DNA of 64,000 nucleotides from Providencia rettgeri (GTDB lineage Bacteria; Pseudomonadota; Gammaproteobacteria; Enterobacterales; Enterobacteriaceae): NCBI RefSeq assembly GCF_001874625.1, contig NZ_CP017671.1, positions 434,001 to 498,000 of the forward strand, read 5' to 3'. Shown piece by piece: positions 1 to 11,958 of this stretch (position 1 is its first letter; each line of letters starts with the position of its first letter). The notes under the pieces were generated by a model. It saw only the letters and a program-made list of their open reading frames with translations, ran no database searches and was not told where the DNA came from. The position numbers and the translations under genes were made by a program.

Positions 1-166
1 CAATGAAAGGCTGCGCAGCAGGCGATAGCAATGCCATAAAGTCGTCGAGTGTGAGCACATCATTGGCTAAAGCCCGTTCCACATCATGAGACGTTTTGCT
101 GTTAATACGCAGTGTAATATCATCCCAATTCAGTGTTTCTAAGCGTTCTTTGAAACTCGGGATCAT
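1..166 (-). CDS. thiH: 2-iminoacetate synthase ThiH (5' part, cut by window edge)
   Basis: This is the N-terminal ~55 codons of ThiH, the radical-SAM tyrosine lyase that makes dehydroglycine for the thiazole ring of thiamine. The translation starts [16 protein letters not shown] and runs off the left edge, so the CX3CX2C cluster motif is not in view. Its ATG at 166 overlaps the thiG stop codon as ATGA, which supports both the start and translational coupling. It is the last visible gene of the minus-strand thiCEFSGH operon, and identification rests on this position as well as the N-terminal sequence. Confidence 0.85.
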   Translation of the reverse strand, partial: MIPSFKERLETLNWDDITLRINSKTSHDVERALANDVLTLDDFMALLSPAAQPFI

Positions 167-936
167 GATAATGCTCCCAAGAAACTGGTTAATGGGCTAG
201 ATGCTTGAGCCTGTTGTTGAGGCGCAGCTAACCCGCTTTGGTAAGCAAGTTCAGCGGCTTCGACGGCGAGCTTGAAGGCTTTTGCCATTAAGACCGGCTG
301 TTTAGCGACAGCAATTGCCGTATTGACTAAGACCGCGTCGGCCCCCATTTCGATAGCTTCTGCCGCATGGCTGGGAGCACCAATCCCTGCATCTACTACA
401 ACAGGCACAGTAGCTTGTTCGATAATAATGCGTAACATTTCTTTCGTAGCTAAGCCTTTATTGGTGCCAATAGGTGCACCTAGCGGCATAACTGCAGCAC
501 AACCGACTTCTTCAAGGCGTCGGCAAAGTACGGGATCTGCACTGCAATAAGGTAGAACGACGAAGCCTTCTTTAACTAATTGTTCTGCGGCCAATAAGGT
601 CTCAATTGGGTCTGGTAGCAAATAACGCATATCAGGGTGAATTTCGAGTTTAACCCAGTTAGTGCCTAATGCTTCACGGGCGAGTTGTGCGGCAAAAATG
701 GCTTCCTGTGCGTTTTTTGCTCCAGAGGTATTGGGTAATAGTTTTACGCCAAGTTCTTGAAGTGGCTGTAAGATACCATCATTTTTTCCACGTAAATCAA
801 TACGTTTCATTGCCATAGTCACTAATTGGCTCCCTGAGGCTTGAATAGCATCTTGCATCAGGCTCGCGCTGGCAAATTTGCCTGTTCCAGTAAACAGACG
901 TGATTGAAAAGTAAAATCTGCAATTTTTAACATCAT
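163..936 (-). CDS. thiG: Thiazole synthase ThiG
   Basis: ThiG condenses 1-deoxyxylulose-5-phosphate, dehydroglycine and the ThiS thiocarboxylate into the thiazole phosphate of thiamine in the cytoplasm. The 257-residue protein has the usual family length and a TIM-barrel pattern. The Schiff-base lysine is K96 in WVKLE, and glycine-rich phosphate-binding segments ([20 protein letters not shown]) sit in the C-terminal half. The ATG at 936 overlaps the thiS stop by one base (TAATG), so the two are coupled; an ATG three bases further in is an alternative start. It lies between thiS and thiH, as in E. coli. Confidence 0.97.
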   Translation of the reverse strand: MMLKIADFTFQSRLFTGTGKFASASLMQDAIQASGSQLVTMAMKRIDLRGKNDGILQPLQELGVKLLPNTSGAKNAQEAIFAAQLAREALGTNWVKLEIHPDMRYLLPDPIETLLAAEQLVKEGFVVLPYCSADPVLCRRLEEVGCAAVMPLGAPIGTNKGLATKEMLRIIIEQATVPVVVDAGIGAPSHAAEAIEMGADAVLVNTAIAVAKQPVLMAKAFKLAVEAAELAYQSGLAAPQQQAQASSPLTSFLGALS

Positions 937-1136
937 TAGCCCCCAGCGATAGCTTGAAATAACAAGATATTGTCTTGGTCATTGATGACATGAGAATCCC
1001 ACTGACTTTTAGGAATAATCACTTGGTTAATGGCAAGTGCGGTTCCTGCTGTTTGTCGTTGAAGAGCGGCAAACAATTGATTGACCGTAAGCGGTGCATC
1101 AAAATCCATGGGTTGGTCGTTAATTATGATATGCAT
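936..1136 (-). CDS. thiS: Sulfur carrier protein ThiS
   Basis: This is a 66-residue ubiquitin-fold sulfur carrier. Its C-terminus is the diagnostic Gly-Gly (AIAGG), which ThiF adenylates and which is then converted to a thiocarboxylate that donates sulfur to ThiG. The length and the [15 protein letters not shown] segment fit the family. The start lies 13 bases inside the 3' end of thiF and the stop touches the thiG start, so thiF, thiS and thiG are tightly coupled in one transcript. Confidence 0.95.
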   Translation of the reverse strand: MHIIINDQPMDFDAPLTVNQLFAALQRQTAGTALAINQVIIPKSQWDSHVINDQDNILLFQAIAGG

Positions 1137-1882
1137 ATTTCCTCCCTACAGATTGGGCATTGCGAGGATGGAGAGAGTTGCAATGTGTTCCAGAGCTGCT
1201 GCTTGCCATCGAATAACCGCAACTTACCGCTCAAAGAGGAAGGAAGGCCGACAAGGAGTTTTATGGCTTCTAATGCTTGTAATGTGCCAATAACACCGAC
1301 GACAGGGCCTAGGACACCGGCGGTGCGGCAGTTACGTTCCGGTTCGCTTTGTTCAGGGTAGAGGCATGCATAACAGCCTGAACGAAATGGCGGTTCGAGC
1401 ACCATCAGTTGCCCACCAAACCCAACAGCACTACCACTAACGAGAGGAGTACTTGTCATAACACAGGCGGCATTGACTGCATGGCGGGTCGCCATATTGT
1501 CACAACAATCAAGGACAAGATCGACTTGCTCAGCTAATGGAATTAAGCTTTTAACATCAAGTTGTTGGGCTATGACATGTGTTTTTACCAGCGGATTGAG
1601 CTGGTTGAGTCTATTGGCTGCTAACTGAGCTTTTGATAGCGAAATATCGTCACTATCGTATAAAACCTGCCTTTGTAAATTAGATACATGTAAGTCATCA
1701 TGGTCGGCTAGCCATAGTTCCCCTACACCAGCCCCAGTTAAATAGAGAGAGGCAGGTGAACCTAATCCCCCTAATCCAACAATCAGCACTTTGCTATTTT
1801 TGAGCTTTTGCTGACCTTCAGGGCTGATATCTTCGAGTAAGAGCTGGCGGCTGTAACGCATAAATTCTTGGTCACTCAACAT
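1124..1882 (-). CDS. thiF: ThiS adenylyltransferase ThiF
   Basis: This E1-like enzyme adenylates the C-terminal glycine of ThiS with ATP so that sulfur can be transferred. The nucleotide-binding motif GLGGLGS is at residues 36-42. Zinc-binding cysteine pairs are CYAC (170-173) and CPIC (242-245). The conserved cysteine C185 (NCRTAG) is where the family forms its acyl-disulfide link. The length of 252 residues is typical. It overlaps thiS by 13 bases and is separated from thiE by about 70 bases without an obvious promoter. Confidence 0.96.
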   Translation of the reverse strand: MLSDQEFMRYSRQLLLEDISPEGQQKLKNSKVLIVGLGGLGSPASLYLTGAGVGELWLADHDDLHVSNLQRQVLYDSDDISLSKAQLAANRLNQLNPLVKTHVIAQQLDVKSLIPLAEQVDLVLDCCDNMATRHAVNAACVMTSTPLVSGSAVGFGGQLMVLEPPFRSGCYACLYPEQSEPERNCRTAGVLGPVVGVIGTLQALEAIKLLVGLPSSLSGKLRLFDGKQQLWNTLQLSPSSQCPICREEICIS

Positions 1883-1952
1883 GATAGATCCTTTCGAGTT
1901 ATCATCATGGAGAAATTACGAGAAATCGCAATAACTCCATGATTATCAAGTA

Positions 1953-4599
<2,647 letters not shown>

Positions 4600-4727
4600 C
4601 TATCACAGTTTTGTGTAGCGGGTTTATCGAAAGAAAGTTGCTTGTCAGGAGTTCGGAGGAGTAATAAAAAGATATTGCGGCTAATTTATCACCTTACAAG
4701 GCAGTGATAATTGCGCTAAATGATTAC

Positions 4728-4824
4728 TCTTGTTCCCTTCGCGGGTATTAACCCGATCAGGTTCCGCGGATCCCGAATTAACGGTCTCAGCCTGATGTTT
4801 TCACATACTAGGCACTCCGACAAG
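4728..4824 (-). promoter_or_regulatory. TPP riboswitch (THI element) upstream of thiC
   Basis: Read on the minus strand, this block carries the conserved THI-box pieces. It starts GTCGGAGTGCC, followed by CTGAGA, then GAACCTGATCGGGTTAATACCCGCGAAGGGAA in sequence (positions 4733-4765). It lies in the leader of thiC on the same strand. Enterobacterial thiC riboswitches control translation initiation, and sometimes termination, on TPP binding; which mode operates here was not folded. Confidence 0.95.
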
Positions 4825-4845
4825 AATTAATCAGTATAAGCCTTC

Positions 4846-4972
4846 CTCGTCATTCTTCAAGCGATAAGTGCGTTGGCTGCACTCGGCTATCCAAGTCACA
4901 TGTTGATGTATGCTCCTTGGAATACCCTCGCTTGCCGCCTGCTTCTTACTTGAATAATTTAGAGGAAGTGGA
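4846..4972. repeat. ERIC/IRU intergenic repeat
   Basis: This ~125-bp imperfect palindrome has the hallmarks of enterobacterial repetitive intergenic consensus elements: TTCTTCAAGCGATAAG, GCGTTGGCTGCACTCGGC, a centre AAGTCACATGTTGATGTATG followed by CTCCTTGG, then TTGCCGCCTGC and ACTTGAATAATTTAGAG at the far end. It sits between the thiC leader and the unknown gene pair. Related copies occur at 18689 and, three in tandem, from 50709. Confidence 0.85.
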
Positions 4973-5011
4973 TAGTGATTAGTTTAGAGGAACCAAGTCT
5001 AAAGTAAGTGG

Positions 5012-6238
5012 TCAGTTATAATTAATATGTTGTTCAAGGGCAGCCAATATTTGTTGCTTATCTATTTCTAGCTCACCATAAGGTGCGTAGTATTGTTCTG
5101 CGCCTTGATGAGTAAATAATGTTGCTTTTGGCGTATCCGTAATAAATACCCCACAGGATTCAAGCCAGCCCGGTGATTGCTTAAGTTGCTCTGGCGTGAG
5201 TCGAAATTCATCGTTTTTGAATATTAAATACATATTGACTTGCCTATCCCCCAAATGTTGGAACACTGATGTCGTACTAATATGTTTTTCGACTGATAAT
5301 TTTTGGCAAAAGTCTTGGATTAATAAGGTTTGTTCCTGCCAGTCAACTTTTGCGCTATCCATTTCAATGCATAGCGTTGGTAAAAACCAATCCACCCATT
5401 TATATTTTTCATTGTCAGAGGGCAATGTTTTTTGCTGTAACAGCGGTAACTTCACATCATGCGGAATAAATTGAAAATGAGGGGTATTTTCGTCACTACT
5501 ACACTCTAGCGAATTTTGTACTAAGAGATCTTTTATTTGACCAAAATGAGTCAGGTATTCCACCATAGGAATAAAATACTTAGCTTCATTTAAAAAATTA
5601 TTACCCTGACGTATTTGGGATTCTTGCTTGTATACCTGATCATTATAGGTTTGCAGGTCAAGGATAGGCTGTTTATTAAAGTATAAGGCACAATCATCAC
5701 GCGTTTTACTCTGTAATAACGTGTTTTTCTGCTGCTGTTCTTGTGCTCTATGGATTGTAAAATCAGGGGTTATAACTTTCTGACCAAGAAAATAAGGTTT
5801 GGTTGGCTGTTGTTCAATAAATGGTTGGCCATTTAGCTCAATCTTTTTTAATTGTGACTGTTGATCACGAAAGTAAAAACGAACAATGGTATCTAGCTGA
5901 GTACATTTATCAGTATAGCTTTGGCATGTATTATCTATTCCCCATTGGTCGAACAGGCGCTGTTTTGGCGATTGAAACACTTTTTCAGCAAAGCGTAAGC
6001 TTGCTTGGTCGCCGAGTAACGATATCATATAGGGGGACATCTCTGTCGATTTATGGCTCCCCGCTAATGGATGTGTCATTTTTTCTATACTACTCGAACT
6101 GCTTCCGGGTACAGCATCTAATTTAATATATTCACTAGAAGGTCTCTCAATGGAGAGCCTAGCCGTGTATGGCTGGGTATTATCTGGGGGAAGACTTGTA
6201 AACTGGGCAATCATCGTACGGTAATCATGGTTCATCAT
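5012..6238 (-). CDS. Protein of unknown function, second gene of a two-gene locus
   Basis: I do not recognise this 408-residue protein. It is hydrophilic and Gln/Lys-rich, with no signal peptide, membrane segment or Cys-metal pattern visible. The N-terminal ~70 residues are Ser/Thr/Pro-rich with a run of five serines (PGSSSSSIE), which suggests a flexible leader. It begins MMNHDY, with a weak AGGAAA upstream; the second ATG at 6235 is equally possible. It lies 53 bases downstream of another unknown gene on the same strand, so the two are probably one transcription unit. Base composition resembles the surroundings. Soluble secreted effector or cytoplasmic accessory protein are possibilities only. 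Confidence 0.75.
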   Translation of the reverse strand: MMNHDYRTMIAQFTSLPPDNTQPYTARLSIERPSSEYIKLDAVPGSSSSSIEKMTHPLAGSHKSTEMSPYMISLLGDQASLRFAEKVFQSPKQRLFDQWGIDNTCQSYTDKCTQLDTIVRFYFRDQQSQLKKIELNGQPFIEQQPTKPYFLGQKVITPDFTIHRAQEQQQKNTLLQSKTRDDCALYFNKQPILDLQTYNDQVYKQESQIRQGNNFLNEAKYFIPMVEYLTHFGQIKDLLVQNSLECSSDENTPHFQFIPHDVKLPLLQQKTLPSDNEKYKWVDWFLPTLCIEMDSAKVDWQEQTLLIQDFCQKLSVEKHISTTSVFQHLGDRQVNMYLIFKNDEFRLTPEQLKQSPGWLESCGVFITDTPKATLFTHQGAEQYYAPYGELEIDKQQILAALEQHINYN

Positions 6239-6291
6239 ATTAATGTATTTCCTATATTACATCATTGGGTCGGCTGAGGGCTTGACTTGCA

Positions 6292-8331
6292 TTAGCCATC
6301 CGAGAGCATGTCGTTGAGTAAGCGGTGACTGGCAAAATGTTGTAATAAAGGGCGCTGTTGGGCTTCAATTTTATGGAATAGCGCTTGGTTGTTACGTTGA
6401 AGCTCAGAGTCTGATTTTAAATCTTCAATCATATAATAAGTAAATAATGCTAATACCTGATGAGTCTCAGGGTATGTCGCTCGTTTATCAAACTGGCTGA
6501 TATATTCTTCCGCTAGTGCCGCTCGGCTTTCATATAAGGCAATTTGTTTTGGCTCGGTATTGGATATCGTCAGGGATTGAACCACATCTTGGTAAAACTG
6601 CTGAATATCTTTGGCCAACTGAATAATATGTTGATTCGCGATTAAGTGATCGGCGGGATCGTGAAACGTTATATTAGGTAGGTCACGTAGGAGCGGTTTT
6701 GTAAAAGCTTCTTTAGTGCGCTCTCTTAGCTGTGTTCTTGCGGGAAACGCTTTATTTTCAGAACAGTCAGGTTTCAGTTCTGCATTTTGGTCGTAATTCA
6801 TTAGCAAAGGGACTATCGCGAGAACCGTTTTTTGTTGCTCAGTTAATGGGTGGTCAAGTTTCAGTTTGGGAATTTTATCTAATACTTCGGGTAAATTATC
6901 ATAGGTTGACACTTGTTTATTAAATAATGATTGATTAGTGACTTGTATGCCTTGTTCACTGAATTTAGCAACAGTAATGTTATCTAAAGGGACGAAATGC
7001 TGATGTTGAATGCTTTGTTTGACTTGTGCGTTTAAGGTCTCTTTCTCCTCCCTTAACTTGTCAATAAATTCGTTGGGGTCAGTATCAATGAATCCACCTA
7101 ATACAAAGCGTTGTAGTGATGTCAGGTGTGGTGCACTCGCAAGCTCTTGTATTGAAAGAAAAGGTTGGCAGCGTTCTGTACCATGAAATGTCATCAATTC
7201 AGCATCTCGTGATTGGGTTTCATTTTGACCGCTAGCAGAACGGTGGTGGACAATCATTTCAGTGCGAATGCCAGTTTCAATCGGTGTTGTATTATTGGGG
7301 TTGCGAATAACAGTATAGTGCGCACCTGGAACATGGCTAAACTCATGCTGTAGGTTGTCCATTGTTGGGAATTTGGTGGCGGCTTCGTTTTTCGTAAAGC
7401 GGATTGTACTTTCTGTATCATATGGAAATGCGGCTAAGCATTGTTCGGTATTTGCTTCAAGGCTATTTGCAGTGCGCGTGGTGATCAGCTTAAATTCAGC
7501 AGCATAATTACTATTATCAAAGTGATACATCCACTCGCGGTATTTGCCATCGTCTTTACTTGCAGGGTTGAACATAAAACGAAAGTTAGAAACGGCAGGA
7601 ATATCACCTAACTGATAGGCTGCTTTGAATATTTGAAGTGGGGTTAATTTAGCATTAAGGCAGCGGGGGTCTGTAATGGCGGTTTTGATGTTTTGGGTAG
7701 CAAAGTCGAGTTTTTTGTAGTCATCCTTACAGACGGCATGTTCCTTCATTTTTTCGTCATAGAATTCCTTGAATAGGGCATAGCTTTTCTTATCAACTTC
7801 ACAAGCAGACACGCCATACATCCCCCATTCTTTGGCCATTATATTCAGCTCACCTTTTACCTCATCATCAATGAGCGAGAGTAAAGCGGCTCGGAGTTGT
7901 GCGGTATCAGTTGATCTTGTGAGTTGTTGGTATTGGTTTTTTTCAACTTGACTTAATTCAGAGATAGCTTTGAATCTATTGGGCTGTGTAATAACAGTAT
8001 TATATTGGCTAAGAATTAATTTCGTGAAATTTGGGTTTGTAGTTAAGCTTGAATTACCCGTTAAATTAATACCTTGAATTAATTCTGAAAGGTTAACGTG
8101 AACCATCCTGTTTGCTAGAAGAGAACCATTTTTTTTTAAGATATCTAATATTGATGGGGCTGTTTGATGAAACTGGATTTCACGGTTTTTCAATGAAACT
8201 AATTGATAAGCCGTATTTGTATGGTTATCAATAAAAAAATTCTTAATACCATCATCAGTATCTGCCTGCGCTAATGTAATAATATAGTCAGTATTGGCAT
8301 GTAGTAAGTGAGTGTTGTTAATATTTGGCAT
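6292..8331 (-). CDS. Large protein of unknown function with an HEXXH motif
   Basis: I do not recognise the family of this 679-residue protein. It has no signal peptide or membrane span and is mainly polar, with helical-looking stretches. One notable motif is HEFSH at residues 329-333 (LQHEFSHVPGAH), which matches the HEXXH zinc-protease signature and has a further His at 338. Whether it is catalytic is inference. A good GAGGAC ribosome site precedes the ATG. It is the first gene of a pair with the gene at 5012-6238 and occupies the thiC-nudC interval, where E. coli has only rsd, so the pair is probably acquired or lineage-specific. Confidence 0.75.
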   Translation of the reverse strand: MPNINNTHLLHANTDYIITLAQADTDDGIKNFFIDNHTNTAYQLVSLKNREIQFHQTAPSILDILKKNGSLLANRMVHVNLSELIQGINLTGNSSLTTNPNFTKLILSQYNTVITQPNRFKAISELSQVEKNQYQQLTRSTDTAQLRAALLSLIDDEVKGELNIMAKEWGMYGVSACEVDKKSYALFKEFYDEKMKEHAVCKDDYKKLDFATQNIKTAITDPRCLNAKLTPLQIFKAAYQLGDIPAVSNFRFMFNPASKDDGKYREWMYHFDNSNYAAEFKLITTRTANSLEANTEQCLAAFPYDTESTIRFTKNEAATKFPTMDNLQHEFSHVPGAHYTVIRNPNNTTPIETGIRTEMIVHHRSASGQNETQSRDAELMTFHGTERCQPFLSIQELASAPHLTSLQRFVLGGFIDTDPNEFIDKLREEKETLNAQVKQSIQHQHFVPLDNITVAKFSEQGIQVTNQSLFNKQVSTYDNLPEVLDKIPKLKLDHPLTEQQKTVLAIVPLLMNYDQNAELKPDCSENKAFPARTQLRERTKEAFTKPLLRDLPNITFHDPADHLIANQHIIQLAKDIQQFYQDVVQSLTISNTEPKQIALYESRAALAEEYISQFDKRATYPETHQVLALFTYYMIEDLKSDSELQRNNQALFHKIEAQQRPLLQHFASHRLLNDMLSDG

Positions 8332-8541
8332 TTTGTCCTCAATGGGTATTGTGAATAGGAGGACATTGTCTATTAGCGGAAAAGCTATTTCTTTCGAAAA
8401 GGTAGAACAAATTTTCTGTAATCAGATTCTGATCTGATACAGGAAATAGTGTGAGTAAAATAAAAGTTGTACAGTCTGCATATCATACTCGTTATATTTT
8501 AGAGTCTCTAACACTATTCCCAAGGGGTTATTTTTTATAAG

Positions 8542-9204
8542 TCATAAGTGCCAAGTATATTGTGGCCAGTTATATTCCGTAGCAGTTTGTTGCAAACGAG
8601 AGTCACCGTTGACGATAAAGGTTTCGTCAGCAAATTGGCACATTGGCAGGTCATTAGCTGAGTCAGTATAGAAATAAATGTAGGCATCAGTAATTGGCTG
8701 GTGGCGAACCCAAGCTAACAGGCGTTTGACTTTGCCCTCTTTAAAGGTTGGAACGCCGTCGATCTCTCTGGTGTAGCAGCCATCTTTTTGTTTGATATCG
8801 ATCCCCATTGCGACATCTGCATTTAATTGATCTGCAATTTTTTTCACGATAAAGGCCACCGTTGCGGAGATCACAATAATTGGCAAACCTTTCGCTCGAT
8901 AATTTGCGATCGTTCTAATCGCTTCAGGGTAGATCCGCGGTAAAATCACGGTTTGTACAAAATCGTCCAACCAGATATCTACTTGCTCAACTTTTACATT
9001 GGCGAGAGTTTGTAGGTTAAAGCGTAAGTAAGTTGGCATATCTAATGTGCCTGCATTATATTGCGCCATCATGGCTTTATCTGCTTCTACAAATTGTGGG
9101 TCGCGGATAATTTGCTTATCCCACAGATATTGTGTCCACAGTACGCTGCTATCTCCTTGAATTAAGGTATCATCCAAGTCGAAAATGGCTAATTGGTTTT
9201 GCAT
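8542..9204 (-). CDS. HAD-IB family phosphatase (SerB-like)
   Basis: This is a 220-residue haloacid dehalogenase superfamily hydrolase. Motif I is DLDDT at residues 9-13 (nucleophile D9, acid/base D11), motif II lies in IIVISATVAFIV, and motif IV is YTDSANDLPM. The cap insertion resembles the HAD-IB/phosphoserine phosphatase group. It follows the ABC-transporter ATPase gene by 18 bases and ends the operon, so it probably removes phosphate from the imported compound or a product of it. The exact substrate cannot be read from the sequence. Confidence 0.85.
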   Translation of the reverse strand: MQNQLAIFDLDDTLIQGDSSVLWTQYLWDKQIIRDPQFVEADKAMMAQYNAGTLDMPTYLRFNLQTLANVKVEQVDIWLDDFVQTVILPRIYPEAIRTIANYRAKGLPIIVISATVAFIVKKIADQLNADVAMGIDIKQKDGCYTREIDGVPTFKEGKVKRLLAWVRHQPITDAYIYFYTDSANDLPMCQFADETFIVNGDSRLQQTATEYNWPQYTWHL

Positions 9205-9222
9205 TATATTCCTATCTAATTA

Positions 9223-10242
9223 TTAGCTAAGTGCGCGAATTTCGTTTTTATTAAACATTAATTCAAGGTGAGTACCTGGCTCGAATAAACGCTCTGATGA
9301 GCGATTGAGTAAATCGACTGTCATGACCCCGACAGGCGTATTTACATTATAACGAATAATATTCCCCAGTAATTGGTGATCTACAATAATAGCATCAACA
9401 GGGTGCGATATATGTTCACCGTATTGACGACCCGATTCTTTGACATAAATCGACTCAGGTCGAATCGCGAGTAACCCTTGCAAGTTAAGGCCTAGTATTG
9501 CATTTGCTTTTTCCGAATCAACAAGGTTGTAATGACCCATAAAGCGCGCAACAAACTCGTTAGCTGGCTGAGTATAAATATTTTCTGCGCTATCACTTTG
9601 TACTATTTGCCCTTTATTCATCAGAAAAATTCGGTCTGACATGATCATGGCTTCATCTTGATCGTGGGTAACAAAAATGGTGGTTAAACCTAATTCACGC
9701 TGAATATGGCGAATTTGTTGGCGTAAACGCTTACGAATACGTGCATCAAGTGCAGATAATGGCTCATCAAGTAACAAAATTTGTGGCTTCATGACCAAGG
9801 CTCTCGCTAAGGCAACGCGTTGGCGCTGACCTCCAGATAATTGATGTGGATATTGCTGTTCTTTGCCTTGTAATTCCACCATTTCAATTACCTCAGCAAC
9901 GGCTTTGACTCTATCGTTACTATCGACCTTACGCATTTTTAAACCAAACGAAATATTTTCAGCCACAGTCATATTGGGGAATAAAGCATAACTTTGAAAT
10001 ACCATTCCGACACCACGCTGTTGTGCAGCTTGTTGTGTAACATTTTTACGATTAATGTAGAGTTCACCATGGTTGAGCTGTTCAAGCCCTGCAATGCAAC
10101 GTAACAGTGTCGACTTCCCGCAGCCACTAGGCCCTAATAAAGTAATAAACTCGCCTTTTTCAATCGTAAATTGGATATCAGAAAATACATTGTTTGAACC
10201 AAAGGACTTCGTTAAATTATCAGCAATAACATAACTCATCAT
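9223..10242 (-). CDS. ABC transporter ATP-binding protein (iron/polyamine/phosphonate type)
   Basis: This is the nucleotide-binding subunit of an importer. Walker A is GPSGCGKS (residues 37-44), followed by the Q-loop, the LSGGQ signature, Walker B LLLDEP and the switch His in FVTHDQDEA. The C-terminal ~100 residues form the extra TOBE-like domain common in the Fe3+/polyamine/aminoethylphosphonate group. The ATG at 10242 overlaps the upstream permease stop as ATGA; the next ATG at 10239 is better spaced from AGGAG and may be the true start. It works with the two permeases and the periplasmic protein encoded upstream. Confidence 0.93.
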   Translation of the reverse strand: MMSYVIADNLTKSFGSNNVFSDIQFTIEKGEFITLLGPSGCGKSTLLRCIAGLEQLNHGELYINRKNVTQQAAQQRGVGMVFQSYALFPNMTVAENISFGLKMRKVDSNDRVKAVAEVIEMVELQGKEQQYPHQLSGGQRQRVALARALVMKPQILLLDEPLSALDARIRKRLRQQIRHIQRELGLTTIFVTHDQDEAMIMSDRIFLMNKGQIVQSDSAENIYTQPANEFVARFMGHYNLVDSEKANAILGLNLQGLLAIRPESIYVKESGRQYGEHISHPVDAIIVDHQLLGNIIRYNVNTPVGVMTVDLLNRSSERLFEPGTHLELMFNKNEIRALS

Positions 10243-11066
10243 TCATCTCCTGAACGATTTAACCGCATTGCTAACCATGTCAGCAATAATGTAAACAGAA
10301 AATAAGACATCACGAGTGCAGAAGTGAAATGCCCACTCGTTTGGCGCATATTGAAAAGGTAGATTTGCAAGGTTTCATAGCGTGTTCCCACCAAAATATT
10401 GGCAAACACAAACTCACCCATTAAAAAAGAAAATGAAATTAATAATGAAACCAACATACCTTTACGAATATTAGGTAGCACTATCATCATGAACGCTTTA
10501 AAACTACTGGCACCAAGTAAATGAGCCGCATCCATTAAGTCATGTAAATGAATACCTTGGAAGCTATTGGCGAGTGCCCGATACATAAAAGGTAAAGTGA
10601 TAGTGAAATAGGTACCAATGAGGACCCACGGTGTGCCGACTATCATAAATGGCTCATCTGCAAAAATTTGCAGTAAACCGACAGAGGACACCACGGGAGG
10701 AATAGCAAAAGGTAAAATGACCAATAAATCCATTAAACCTTTGAGTTTTGGAAAACGATAAAATACCGCGAAAGTCATCGGTAAAATGACTAGCGTACTT
10801 ACTAGCAATGTGCCAAAACAAATAATGAGTGAGCGACCAAACGCCATTAAAAAGCGCGGGTCTTGCCACAATTGCAGATACCATTTTATGGATAGAGCAT
10901 CGGGTAGCACCGTTGCGCCCCATGAACTGGCAATTGAGTAAAGAAAAGTCGCTAATATAGGTAGGGCTAGTAGACTAGCAACACTAATTAATATCAGTTT
11001 ATGAACCCACATTTTGGAATGGGGATTATGTATGTTAGCAGAGCGAATAGCAGAGTTACTTTGCAT
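10239..11066 (-). CDS. ABC transporter permease (second)
   Basis: This 275-residue inner-membrane permease has about six hydrophobic segments. A BPD_transp_1-type coupling region (YRALANSFQGIHLHDLMDAAHLLGAS, residues ~165-190) contacts the ATPase. Its start lies inside the 3' end of the first permease (11-base overlap) and its stop overlaps the ATPase start, so the transporter genes are translationally coupled. The family is the same as for AfuB/PhnV-type permeases; the substrate is not evident. Confidence 0.92.
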   Translation of the reverse strand: MQSNSAIRSANIHNPHSKMWVHKLILISVASLLALPILATFLYSIASSWGATVLPDALSIKWYLQLWQDPRFLMAFGRSLIICFGTLLVSTLVILPMTFAVFYRFPKLKGLMDLLVILPFAIPPVVSSVGLLQIFADEPFMIVGTPWVLIGTYFTITLPFMYRALANSFQGIHLHDLMDAAHLLGASSFKAFMMIVLPNIRKGMLVSLLISFSFLMGEFVFANILVGTRYETLQIYLFNMRQTSGHFTSALVMSYFLFTLLLTWLAMRLNRSGDE

Positions 11067-11958
11067 GGTAGCTCCGTTTTATTAACCAGTGATGGATTGC
11101 AGTAATGAACCCCAAAATAGTAATAAGCAACATAGATAATGCAGCGGCCATATTGGGTTCTAAGAACAAATCGCCAGAGACTAAACTAGCGATACGAATA
11201 GTCACAAGGTTGTAATTACCACTTGTCAGTGCATAAGTACTGGCATATGCCCCCATCGCGTTCGCAATCAAAATAATAAATGTGCCAAGTAAAGCGGGAG
11301 AAAGCACCGGAATCGCAACTTTTAGCCAGTATGTTAGCTTACTGGCGCCCATCGTTTTTGCGGCATCTTCCCATTCAGGTTTTAAAGCATCAAATGCAGG
11401 ATAAAGTAATAAAATACCTAATGGGATTTGGAAATAGATATACAGCAGCATCAAGCCACTCGCACTGTAAATATTGAAGTCTTCAATAATCCCCCATGCT
11501 TTAAGTTGTAGAGTGATAGCGCCATTAAATCCCAGAATAATAATAAAGGCGAAGGCAAGTGGGACACCACTAAAGTTACTTGCCATAGTGGTGAAAGAAA
11601 TCATAATCCGGCGTACTTTTCCCTGCATTTTATAGATGGAAAAGGCGGTTATACTGGCGATAAATAAGCCTATCACGCTACAAATGACAGAAAGCCATAA
11701 GGTATTTTCGAAAGCTTGCAGATAAAAGTCATTACTAAAGGCTTCGAGATAGTTACCTAGTGACCAAGTTTCTTCATAAATAAAACTATTCACTAGTACC
11801 CAAACCATAGGGGCTATCTGGAATAAGCAAAATAGTATGATAAATGGCAGTAGTAATAGTGAGGCATGCCAATGAAAACGAGATAATCGTTTTTTTAACA
11901 TGGCTATTTTTCCCTGTTGTTGGTTAGCCTGCTCACAGGGGGCGATAATATCATCCAT
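11056..11958 (-). CDS. ABC transporter permease (first)
   Basis: This 300-residue inner-membrane permease has six predicted spans and a coupling motif EWEDAAKTMGASKLTYWLKVAIP near residues 195-217. I place the start at ATG 11958 because AAGGAG lies just upstream and because it overlaps the phosphodiesterase gene stop by 8 bases. A reading frame open further upstream only extends into the neighbouring gene. It pairs with the permease encoded at 10239-11066 to form the heterodimeric channel. Confidence 0.9.
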   Translation of the reverse strand: MDDIIAPCEQANQQQGKIAMLKKRLSRFHWHASLLLLPFIILFCLFQIAPMVWVLVNSFIYEETWSLGNYLEAFSNDFYLQAFENTLWLSVICSVIGLFIASITAFSIYKMQGKVRRIMISFTTMASNFSGVPLAFAFIIILGFNGAITLQLKAWGIIEDFNIYSASGLMLLYIYFQIPLGILLLYPAFDALKPEWEDAAKTMGASKLTYWLKVAIPVLSPALLGTFIILIANAMGAYASTYALTSGNYNLVTIRIASLVSGDLFLEPNMAAALSMLLITILGFITAIHHWLIKRSYHAK

